Assembly: GCA_019915015.1 (NCBI GenBank)
Contig: JAHBBC010000005.1
Span: forward strand, 248,001-312,000
Source: Auriscalpium vulgare
Taxonomy: Eukaryota > Basidiomycota > Agaricomycetes > Russulales > Auriscalpiaceae
DNA: 64,000 nucleotides
Direction: 5' to 3'
This document shows, one piece after another, positions 1 to 10,190 of this stretch. Numbering within the stretch: position 1 is the first letter of the stretch; each line of letters begins with the position of its first letter. A model generated the notes under the pieces. That model saw nothing but the letters and a program-made list of their open reading frames with translations, was not told the origin of the DNA and ran no database searches. The translations under genes and the position numbers were made by a program.

Positions 1-1
1 G

Positions 2-539
2 CCGACGTTCAACTGGGGACCGTTCATTCACAAGGTAGGTGTCGGTTTTTGGCCATCCTTGCACGCGTGATGCTCACATGTGCTGCGTCCTCAAGGTGGG
101 TTAGACCATCGGCAGCACGCCTGGTGTGTTCCTCAGCACCTTCCCCACGGGTGATACAAGCGGCTCGACCGTTGGCGATTGGGTCGATGTGCGTGACTCC
201 GCGGAGGTGCATGTTCTAGCGCTCGAGACAGAGGCGCTCGGAGGCGAGAGACTCGCCACTACCAACGGTACGTTAGCCGTGGCATACCCGCGCTCAGGCC
301 TGACGCCCGTATGTACTGCTGTAGGCCTCTTCTCGTGGCAGGACCTGTATGACGTCGTGAACGCGGCCGGCTACGATGCTCCTGGCAAGGACACGAAGGG
401 CGGGGGCGGGGGCAAGCTTAGCGCGCCGATCCTTAACGCAAAAACATACAAATACCTCCCCGCGTTCAAGTATCGCGGCTTTGAGGAGTCCGTCAAGGAG
501 ATGGCCGTGGAATTGAAGGCGGTGGGCTTGCTCCAGTAG
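2..539 (+). CDS. Extended SDR (NAD-dependent epimerase/dihydroflavonol reductase-like), 3' part only
   Basis: Only the C-terminal part of this gene is in the window. The reading begins with an exon encoding PTFNWGPFIHK (2-34), the substrate-loop region of extended short-chain dehydrogenases. A 70-nt intron (35-104, GTAGGT to TTAG) is chosen because it is the only acceptor that keeps the frame open into the next exon (105-539). That exon contains GDWVDVRDSAEVHVLALE, the typical WVDVRDVA-type block of the dihydroflavonol-4-reductase/ketoreductase group. The stop is TAG at 537-539. Such enzymes reduce a carbonyl with NAD(P)H in the cytosol; the substrate cannot be told from the sequence. The Rossmann GxxGxxG motif and the catalytic YxxxK lie upstream, outside the window. 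Confidence 0.8.
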
Positions 540-1357
540 GTGTATGGGAGGCAGGATTTGAAGAGGTACAGCAAGGTGCATTCAAATAGGCTTCTAATGA
601 CTATCTTCTGAATATATATGGTGGAGAGGTACGGAGCTCATGCAAAGATTGAATAACAAATATCGAATAGTGCGACGTACAGGTAGTGCGACAGCAATTC
701 TTTAGAGAGGCACTACCGAAGGAAATATTGGGCGCAACTTCTAAGCGTTGTGGAGGCTGGAGACGCTCCGCCGATTCCCGACCTGAAAGGCCGTTGTCAG
801 CTAGGGGCATCATCCGAAGAGACGAGTCAGCGCAAGAGCTGTGCGTGCGTTATGGTTAAACGTAAGTATTCGCAGAGGAGTAGCAAGATACCATGCTACG
901 GTGCGACCAGACCACGGCGTGCAGCCAACCCTGGCCATCACCAGTGGTTGGTCTCAAGCGTCAGCTCGAACGCTGCTGAACACGTTTGGCGCGGTGGACC
1001 ACTTAGTATCGTCCAACTTCAACATTGTTCTTCCCGCGCTCCTGATGCCAATACTGACGATCGTGACGACTTCCAAGTTCCAAATACTTACAATACGCGG
1101 CCCTTCAGAAAAATGTGAGCAAAAGAGCAGCTGAGCCGGAGCGGCGAGCGCAGCCTGCACGTACGGGTCATGTTGCGTGAAACCTTTTGTTGGACATGGT
1201 ACTAGTAGGAGCGGAATTAATTTCTTCATTTGTTCCTTGCCCAGGGATAAGATTAATGTGGCGGTGGCGCGGTGTCGCGAGTTGAAACAGCGCGGTCTCT
1301 CCAGCTTCCCTACCACCACCACTGAAAGCATACTGACCTCCTCATCTCCTTTTCCTG
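540..1357. other. Intergenic region, no supported gene
   Basis: Short ORFs exist on both strands but none shows conserved protein character, and stop codons are frequent in every frame. This stretch should hold the terminator of the upstream reductase gene and the promoter of the RNA-binding protein gene at 1358. Pyrimidine-rich sequence just before that ATG (about 1300-1355) is typical of fungal core promoters. Confidence 0.6.
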
Positions 1358-3453
1358 ATGTCCAAGCTCGACACTCCTGACGATAACCTCTACGATGGTA
1401 AGTTCTCTGACGGTCCACACCGCGCTCCTTCTCACGCGACGTCTTAGGTCTCTACGGCGACGAATTCGAAGACGACTTCTCCGTACCCCTGACCGACGAC
1501 CTTACCACCGCCCAAACGTCCCCTGAAAACGCCCCCGACGACGCACCCGACGACGAGCCCCAAGCGTCCTCAACGAAGGCCGACACGCTCACAACGTCGC
1601 CCTCCGTGCCCCCTGCCACCACCAGCACCTCCGACACCATCGCCCTCCCTGCCAAGCCCGCAGCCGCAGCCTCGTCCTCCGTCTCGTATTCCGCTCAAGT
1701 TGCACAGCAGTTCTCGTCATATCGCCAGACGCCGAGCCAGGAGCGACAGCCGCGCTTTGCCCCCGACGCCGCACCTGCCGTCGGGGGTGCCGGCGCCGCG
1801 CAGCAGACGCGGCCCATCCGCCCGTCCGAGATGAAAGATGAAGGGTGCGTGTTTCCCACTCGTTGTCTCTCTCCCCCTACGGTGTATACGACACGGGCCT
1901 GCCTCGGCGCCCCATTATGCATTGCATGCTACGCCGGTACCCGCTATGTGCACGTAACAGCTACGTTGGATAAAGCCAAGTCGGTGTACCGCTGTCCTAC
2001 TTCTGCGCCCTGCCATATACCTTGCTACTCTGGAAACAACACTTACCACCCCCTTTTCCGCTACACGCACACGCCTCGCTACCCTCTGCTGCCCGTCCGT
2101 GTCCGTACATCTTCTGGTGCTCGCTACGGCCCGTCCGCCTTACAGCAAGATGTTTGTCGGTGGCTTGTCCTGGGATACAACAGACGGTACTCTATCTCTC
2201 CCTTGCTACCGCCCCTTGCAATACACGGCGTGTTCGCTGACATGCTCCCCCAACCGTGCGCGTGATGGTTTGTTTTCTGAGCAGACGGCCTAAGGAACTA
2301 CTTTTCGGAATTCGGCAAGGTCGACGCGTGCACGATCGTGCGCGACCCCGATGGCAAGTCGCGCGGCTTCGCGTTCCTCACATTTGAGGATCCCGCGTCG
2401 GTGAACGCGGTGATGATCCGGGAGCACTTCCTGGACGGCAAAGCCGTGCGTATCCCCCGTCCCCTGCCGCGCACAGGCTGCTGACTCGTGCGTCAGATCG
2501 ACCCGAAGCGCGCCATTCCGCGCGAGGAGCACCTGCGCAACACGCGGTACTTTGTCGGCGGGCTTGCGCCGCAGACGACGAGCGACTCGATGCGCGCGTT
2601 CTTCAGCTCGTTCGGCAAGGTGGTGGACGCGACGGTGATGGTTGACCGGGAAACAGGGCGGTCGAAGGGTTTCGGGTTTGTCACATTCGAGGACAACAGC
2701 AATGAGGCGCAGCTGGTCGGGAAGATCGGGCTGGTTTTGGACGACAAGCAGGTTCGTCCACGGCGCCGTGCGGCTGAGCGAGGCTGACCGAGCGCCGTGC
2801 AGATTGAGGTGAAAACGGCGCAGCCGCGCAACCAGAGGGAGCAGGCGCGGGCGGGGCCCGTCGCTGCGACCCCGAACTTTGCGGACGGTGGTGCGCAGAC
2901 GCAAGGGCGCGGCGGAGGGCTGCCGTTCCTGGGAGGCGGAGCAGCGCAAGGTGGCGGGGACGCGGGGCAGATGAACATGTACCAGCGGATGATGATGGGG
3001 CAGATGGGCGGGCAGATGGGCGGGCAGATGGGCGGGCCGTTCAATAACATGATGGGGGGGATGCCGATGATGGGGTCGTTCAACCCGATGATGGGGATGG
3101 GGATGGGGCGGTTCGGGATGGGGGGGATGGGGATGGGGGGCGGGATGGGGGGGGGGGGGGGCGGGGGGGGCGGGGGCGGGGGGATGCTGGGCGGGGGGAT
3201 GGGGATGGGGGGCGGGATGGCGGGGCCGATGGGCGGGGTCGCGGGGGGGATGCGGATGGGGCTGGGGCCGATGGGTGCGGGCGGCGGTGTCGGTGTCGGT
3301 GTCGGTGTGGGCGGCGGCGTGGGCGGCGGTGTGGGCGGGCGGGCGGGGATGGGGGCGGCGGGGGCGGCGGGGCGGGGGCGCGGGAACGTGGGCCCGGGGC
3401 CTGCGCGTGTGCAGAACCGGGGGCAGCACGGGTTCCATCCGTACGCGCGCTGA
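1358..3453 (+). CDS. hnRNP-like RNA-binding protein with two RRMs and a Gly/Met-rich tail
   Basis: Six exons: 1358-1397, 1448-1844, 2146-2186, 2285-2445, 2497-2751 and 2803-3453, all with GT-AG introns. The N-terminus is acidic and Ser/Thr/Pro/Ala-rich. RRM1 follows, with RNP2-like MFVGGLSWDT split by introns and RNP1-like KSRGFAFLTF. RRM2 has YFVGGLAPQT and RNP1 KGFGFVTF; the inter-RRM linker contains IDPKRAIPREE. This tandem layout matches the Hrp1/Nab4, Musashi and DAZAP1 group, which bind mRNA for 3'-end processing, nuclear export or translational control. The last exon encodes about 200 residues of almost pure Gly, Met and Ala, with GGQM repeats and a polyglycine run, a low-complexity tail of the kind linked to condensate formation. 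ATG at 1358 is used because the first short exon splices in frame into the acidic region. Confidence 0.9.
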
Positions 3454-3604
3454 ATGTCTGTCTGTATATCGGCGGAGGCTTGCCCTTTGTCGACCGTCTG
3501 TCGACCGTTTGTCTGTATATATCTGTTTATCGCAGCGCGTGGCGGAGGCTGTGGCGCTGCAAACCCGAATCTCCCGCCCGCGTCTGCGCGCCTCTCCCCC
3601 AGCC

Positions 3605-6513
3605 ATGAAGAAGTTCTTTGCACGCGACAAGCAAAAGCCCCCACGGCCCCGCGACATCCCCCCAGACCTCGCCGCACCCGCCCCCGCCGTCCCCGACGAC
3701 GGCGACCACCCGCCGCACACCCACCACCACCGCCCACATCGCGACCCCCCGTACACCCTCCCCGCCGACGAGGAGCCCTGGCACGTCGTTCCCCCCGACC
3801 CCCACCCGCCCCCGCCCCCGCTCACCGCATCCCGCTCCTCCTCCCTCGCCTCCCTCACCCCCGCCCTCCCCGCGGGAGCTCCAGCCGCCCGCACCCACTC
3901 TCCCTACCCCGCAAACAACCCCTCCGTGCGCAGCGCAAGGCCCCCGCCCCGCCCCGTCGCCGCCGTCAGCATGCTCAAGGCCCTCGACCCCCACTTCGAC
4001 AGCTCCCGCGACCGCCAGCACGACGCCTCGCGCAGCCAGGCCCGCGACGAGGACACCATCTACCCCCAGAGCGAGGGCTCCATCAAGGAGCGCGACCGCG
4101 ACCGCGACCGTGATCGCGACGACAAGAGGGAGCGCAGGGGCTTCTGGGACTGGGCCAGCTCCGGCATCGAGCGCGAGAAGGAGCGCCGCGAGCTCCGCGA
4201 AAAGGAGGAGGAGACCCACCAGGAGCTCATGCGCATGATCGGTGCGTCTGCCCCCCACGGCGCTCTCGTGCTCACATCCGATTCACCTCTCGCGGCAGGC
4301 TTTCTGACGGCAACCGCATCCGATGACTGGACAGTCGTCCTCGATGTTTGCGAGCGCGCATCGCAGTCCGAGGCGAATGCAAAGGAAGCCGCAAAGGCCC
4401 TCCGCCGCGAATTCAAGTGCGCCCGCGTCCCTTCCAGCCGACCGCTTTTACTCACCTCGTTCCCTCAGATATGGCGAGGCGCCACAGCAACTGTCCGCTG
4501 CACGGGTACGTTCCTTCCCTATCCGCCGCTATCCATCACTTTCCGACGCGCCGGACCCCCCAGCTCTGGGCCATCATGCTCCGCAACTCCTCAGAGTTCT
4601 TCGTCCACCAGTGCATGACCCGCAAGTTCCTCGACACCCTCGAGGACGTCCTCGGCTCGTCCCGCACCTCCCCCGTTGTGCGCGAGCGCCTCCTCGACGT
4701 GCTCGCCGCAGCCGCCTACGCGACATCATCGCGTAAGTCCCCCCACCGCCCCGCCCCCCCGTTGACGCCCTGACCCTCCCTAGGCACTGTCGACGGCAAA
4801 GAGAGCAAACACGACGGCTTTCGCGCGCTGTGGCGCAAGGTCAAGCCGCCAGGAAAGCCAGACGAGGGCGTCCCGTTCGATAATGATGACGCCATGTTCA
4901 ACCCGCCAGAGCCCCGCAGGTCGTCTGTCATCGGCAGCCCTGCTCTCGTTAACCCCTTCTTCTCGCCGTCCGCCCCGCCGCCCCTGCAACCCGAACGATT
5001 GCCCCCGCCCGCAGCAGCAGCCCCGGTAAACGCCCTTCTTAGATGCTGTGTACTTGTGCTGTACTGACCCCTGCGCTTCAGGCGCCACAAAAGCCAAAAC
5101 GCGAGGGCTCAAACGCGCGCCTCATATCGCCGGACGAGGACATCCGCCGCCTGTTCCAGGAGTGCCGTTTTGCCCATGGCAATGCGGCACTCCTCTCGGA
5201 AGCACTGACATTTGCCCGCCCGGAGGACCTTTTAGAAAAGGACATCATCCGCGTACGTACCGTGCATTCCAATATCGAGATTTTAATTGAAGCTCGCTTG
5301 CGGTTAGGAATTTTATGACAAGTGCCGCAACTCACAGGAGCTGCTCTGTGCGCAGATACCCTGGGCAACCGCCGGGGCAGACCGTTCGCGAGCGCAGCAG
5401 CAGTCCCGACGGCGCGCCAACGACGGCAATTCACCTAAGGACGCTCCGAACGTGCTGGTGAAGCCCAACCGTAAGGGCGAGGAGCGCAAGCCGGTCGAGG
5501 AGCCGCGTAAGGATGACGAACTGACCCTCGAGGAGCAGCTCCTTGGCTCGCTGCTTGAGGCCAACGAAGCACTCACGACCGTGCTGGGCATGTACGATGA
5601 CATCGAGCGCATCGGAATCGAGCGCGAGGCGGAGGAGCGGAGCAAACGCGAGGTGCGGATCGATAGATCGGCGAGTACTTCTCTCGTATGTGTTTGGATG
5701 TATGGACTGATCGTGGTGGCCGGGCTCTCAGAAAATGGTGTTCGATGAGCGTTTGGGCTACGTGTACCTCGAGCCCCCGCCGAACTCGCTCGGCTCGTCT
5801 TCGCGAAGCCCATCGCCGTCGCCGTCGCCATCGCCATCGCCCGCGCCGATCCCTGCCGCGCTGCTCCCCGCCGTGCACGCGGACCAGCGCCACCCGCTCC
5901 CGCCCATTCCGATATTCGCGCCCTCGCACGCGCACGCGCCGCAAGTGCACACACCCACGCAGCCGTCGCTCGCTCCGCCACCCGCGGCGCCGATGGGCCC
6001 GCGCTCCCCCGCGCTCGTGTCCGTGCGCTCGCACACGCCGTCGCCCGAGCGCCTCGTTCCCGCGACCACATTCCCGCTCGTCGCGCCGCGCCCGCAGGGT
6101 CAGGCGCAGCGCCTGAATATGAGCGTCGTGGACCGCGACCGCGAGAGAGACAGAGAGGACGGCGAGGAGGTGCAGACGCCCGTCCGGCCGAGCGCAAAGG
6201 CCCTTGGGAAGAGGAGGGTCATCGAGCAGGAGGAGGCGGATCGTACGTACTCGCCCATCATCGCATTCCGACGTGGTGCTGACCATCATGTGCAGAGGCG
6301 TTCAACCCGGACGACATCTTCTACGAGCGCACGGACGCGGGGCGCTTCGGCCCGCCGCCGCACGAGGACTCGAATAGCGCGGACTCGGACTCGGACCACG
6401 ACGCTTCGCGCACGCACCATCCACACGTGCACTACGTCTATGATGCCGTCGCGGAGCGTACGCAGCGCCTCATGCGCGAGCAGCAGCTTGCGACGATCAA
6501 CGGCGTGCATTGA
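3605..6513 (+). CDS. VHS-GAT domain trafficking adaptor, Lsb5-like
   Basis: Nine exons, read as 3605-4241, 4299-4416, 4469-4505, 4564-4732, 4784-5025, 5082-5252, 5308-5652, 5732-6242 and 6296-6513, with introns of about 50-80 nt. The first roughly 200 residues are Pro/His-rich and then charged, with an RD repeat and a predicted helix. A VHS/ENTH-type superhelix follows (DWTVVLDVCERASQSE, then LWAIMLRNSSEFFVHQ). A GAT-like region lies further on (LISPDEDIRRLFQECRFAHG, then LTLEEQLLGSLLEANEALT). A long Pro/Ser-rich tail completes it. VHS-GAT proteins such as yeast Lsb5 and the GGAs bind ubiquitinated cargo and Arf or actin regulators at endosomes or the trans-Golgi. No gamma-adaptin ear is visible, so Lsb5 is the closer comparison. 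ATG 3605 is the first in-frame start. Confidence 0.85.
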
Positions 6514-7347
6514 GTCTCGAGGCACATTCACTGGGGACGCTGTTACTCGCCGCCGGCGCTGCGCCGCGCGCGCGAACGGATTTAGCTTGTGAAGGGAACG
6601 GACGATTGGAAGGAGAGGAGCATGCACTTGTAGGAGGACGGGCAGACCGCATGTCCGTTGGGTGGACGTGGGTCGCATGGGCATTTTCGGCGGGATTTTC
6701 GCTTGCTTGCTTTATTATATTGCACACATTGTTTTGATATGTACTGCATTGATCATCGTGTTGTCCAGCGCACAGGATTGGCTCATTCCACTATTTCATG
6801 CATTGCGAGGCGCGCTGTCGGGCGCAAACTACATACAAATATCGATACATAGGACGTACAACTCTTATGTGACGATGAGGTGGGATCGTTGAGATAGTGC
6901 AGCCCGGAGGAACGGTCGGCCTGTTGAGAGGGTCACTAGGCACCTTGCTGTACCGTGGTCCGTCAGTATGTACGGTCGTAGTGGGACATCGGTAGTCTCC
7001 CTGAGGCAGAGTAGACAGATTCAACCTTCGCCGGCTCAGGATCACCTAGACCTCGGTGCCGGCGACCCTGCACAAAAGCGTGGGGGCTTCGTCGCCGCAG
7101 TGAACCGGCGCAGGCTTGCTGGCTGTAAGTATCATTGCGATTTACTGGGCGATGTCATCAATGTCATTGGGGATGCCGAGTACTAGTGCAGGTGAGTCGG
7201 GGCCCTCCCGGCCACGAGTGACCCTCCAGCCATGTGACATGCGCATAGTAAGTATTACCTCGAGGTCGCCCTTCATATTCAAGATCGTCCGGCCACCTCT
7301 CCCTCTTATCGAGCACATCTGGACTGCCACTATCCGCGATTCATGCC
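6514..7347. other. Intergenic region between the VHS-GAT and GH3 genes
   Basis: No ORF here shows coding character. The first part is an AT-rich 3' flank (6700-6860); the second part is the upstream region of the GH3 gene. No clear TATA box was found at a suitable distance from the ATG at 7348. Confidence 0.55.
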
Positions 7348-9579
7348 ATGGTCGTCGAGCAGCCTTCACAACTTTCTGAGGAGATCAGGCGGGAGATCGG
7401 ACAGGTGCGAGTCGCTACGCTGCAGGTCAGCTAGCGCTAATCGACCCTCATCTCAATACTGCTATGGACAGCATTTTGTCTTCGGATTCCACGGTCATGA
7501 AGTCACCTCAGACATCGAGGTTCTCGTACGCGACTACTACCTCGGGTACGCTATCAGTGAGCTCTGCTGGCTTGGAGTCCCCGCTCATTCATACCACAGG
7601 AATGTCATCCTAATGAAACGCAACGTGAAGAGTGCATATCCTCGCCCACATATTTTTGATCGCGGCGTACTCATACTCTTAAAGGTGCCCAGCAGGTGCA
7701 CCAAATAGTTCAGCGACTGCAGCAGATTGCGCGCGAGGCGGGACACGAGCGCCCCTTGATGATCGGAATAGATCAAGAGAATGGTGCGTCTGCTTTTCGG
7801 TTTTTCATCAATGAAATAGTTCCTCCGTATCCCACTGCGCAATTGTCGTGGCTACACAATGACTTGCTGTGGGCTGCCGCCTAGACGCTCGCAGAACGTT
7901 CCGTCAATTTATGTGAATCTGTCCCTCCATTGCGATTCGCTGATGGTCATGAACAAGTACAGGGCTCGTGTCGGCATTCAGTTCAGCCTCGTCCGATGAC
8001 GCTGGGACCCAATTGTTCGTCGTTAGTATCTGGTCCCGCCGAGCTACCGTTGAGCGCAAAGCACTTCCACAGCCCAGGGGCAATGGCTCTCGCTGCGACC
8101 GACTCATTGGAGTTGACTGGACGCGTATCCGCTGCTTCGGCACAGGAGCTGAGGCTTGTTGGTATCAACTGGGCATATAGTCCTGTCGCGGACGTCAACA
8201 GCGACTCACGGAATCCCGTGATTGGTGCGCTTGCTTCACATGTACGCTGTTTACGTGCTCAACAGTCTCCCAAGGTGTTCGATCATTCAGCGACGGTATG
8301 CATACACATAGCACGTCTTCTTCCGGCAGATTCTGACTGCTGGTAAGATCCGCACAGAGTCGCTGCCTACGCCTCAGCGGTCGCGCGGGGATTGACTTCT
8401 TCGGGTGTCGCACCTTCGGCGAAGCATTTCCCTGGGCACGGCGACACGCACACCGATTCGCACATCGCGCTGCCGATCATACCAAAGCCGCCAGCGGCAC
8501 TCACGTCGACCGAACTGGTGCCATTCGCTGCGCTTGCGGCAAGCTGTGCGACTATCATGACGGGACACATGGCGCTGCCGCGGGTAACCGGCGACATGAC
8601 ACCAGCCTCGCTCGCACCCGCAGCGACGCATGGTCTCTTGCGCGATGCGATGGGTTATGAAGGCGTCATCGTCACTGATTGTTTGGAGATGGAGGCCGTC
8701 GCGGCGCGCGAAGGCGGTGTACCTGTGGCGGCTGTTGACGCTATATGCGCAGGCGCAGATATCGTCATGATTTGCCACAGGTTCGAGCGTCACATCGGCG
8801 CTGTTCGTGCCGTGTACGACGCGGTCAGCTGCGGGAGGATAGACCTGGATGCAGTGCGAAACAGCGGCAGGCGCATCGCCACACTGAAAGACAAATTCGC
8901 CGGCACTTGGATGGAGGCAGCTGAGACAGCATTCGACTACACGTCATGGCAAATTGCGAAGGCGGCCAGCCGCGCTTTGAGCGCAAAAGCCTACGCCATG
9001 TCCATCGCGCTTCTACAAAATCCGAACAAGGCGATCCCGCTACACACAGATGGCTCCGTTATGGTATTCACCCCACGCACAGAATCAATCAACCTCGCCA
9101 TCGACGACGCCGACGGTCTCCTGCGCACGTCTGACGGCAAACTGCGCAACACTGCTGGTCCTTCCTACATCACGTTCGCGGCCGACGTCACTGCGCGCAC
9201 GTCCCCCGCGACGATGCATGTCGTGTACGGACCTGGTGAGTCGCTCGCGCCGGCGGACCAGGAGCGGTTGCGTGGTGCCCGCAGCGTGCTCTTCGTGACG
9301 CGCAACGCAGACCGCAGCGTGTGGCAGCGTGATTACCTCCGCTACGTTCTCGGCCTACGCGGCGGCCCCAGCGGCGTCGTGCTCCTCGCCAGCTGCGCGC
9401 CGTACGATCTGCTAGACGTACCCCCAGGAGACGCGCTGCTCGGCGTCGCGTACGTCACGAGCTTCGAGTTTACGGTGCCTGCGCTGAAGGCGGCGAATGC
9501 GGTGGTGTTTGGTGAGGTGCAGGCGGAGGGGAAGGTGCCGGTATGTAAGGGCGCGGTCGTCGGGGCACGGGTTTGTTGA
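7348..9579 (+). CDS. Glycoside hydrolase family 3, beta-N-acetylhexosaminidase (NagZ)-type
   Basis: Exon 1 (7348-7404) joins the motif GQHFVFGFHGHEV. Exons at 7472-7545, 7600-7631 and from 7685 give NVILMKRNVK and GHERPLMIGIDQEN, the (beta/alpha)8 barrel signatures of this GH3 branch. Downstream come AQFPGAMALAATDS, GINWAYSPVADVN, GVRSFSD and KHFPGHGDTHTDSH (the NagZ-type loop with its His-Asp pair), then GVIVTDCLEMEAV with the conserved nucleophile Asp. The family cleaves terminal beta-N-acetylglucosaminides, here probably from chitin or glycan fragments. No signal peptide is visible, suggesting a cytosolic enzyme. Two junctions are awkward: TAQ to FPG needs a GTCGTG donor (about 7848-8073), and the short GVRSFSD exon (about 8265) does not join the AAYASA exon in frame with standard sites. 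Either rare donors are used or a small indel is present. Confidence 0.8.
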
Positions 9580-10190
9580 TTGCACGCGCTCTAATATCTC
9601 TACTGTACTTAGTATATTTCTGTGTGCTTTTCCTTGGGTTTTATCATAGTAGGGCCGTGGGGAGACCATTCGGGGGAAGCATGTTGGTCTTGCGTTACCT
9701 ACATGCAGTTACTTGGTAGGCGATCTGTTACCACCTACTCCTGACTACTGTACAACAGGTGATGAGTTTGGATCTTACGTTTGTAGTGTTTGTAGTATTA
9801 GTTTGGCAGGCGGTGATATTTATTACATAATTGTGCGCGTGTACGCGACGCGCTGAGCGTTGCCGACCGGCATCCGCCGTCTCTGAGTCTTTCGGTGCTC
9901 CTCGACGCGTACGGTCACTACGTGCCAGCTTTTTCTATCCCGTTTGTCTCTACACTCTGGCGGCCACGTTCTGGTCAGATGTGAGGGCCGTTTTTGCCAA
10001 TGCGGGGCCGCTTCCGCAGTTGGCAAGACGGTCTGCACGCTGTCTCGCAGCGAACGCATCCTCTGGCGCGGAACGTCGGCAAGCATCGACACGCTGGCCG
10101 TCGCAGAGGCGCTCCTCTTCCAACGCTGCTGTGGCATCAATCTCAGTGCAAGGCGACGCACAAGACTCCTGGGAGGCAGGCATCTCGGAG
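9580..10190. other. Intergenic region and probable 5' leader of the helicase gene
   Basis: The helicase reading frame is open from about 9831 but has no in-frame ATG before 10191, so this part is read as promoter and leader. An unannotated upstream exon with an alternative start cannot be excluded. Bases 9590-9840 are AT-richer and show no coding character. Confidence 0.45.

Noticed and set aside
2290..3894. 534-codon minus-strand ORF
   Set aside because: It is the complement of the Gly-rich RRM gene and gives Pro/His/Arg low-complexity translation; the plus-strand RRM motifs are decisive.
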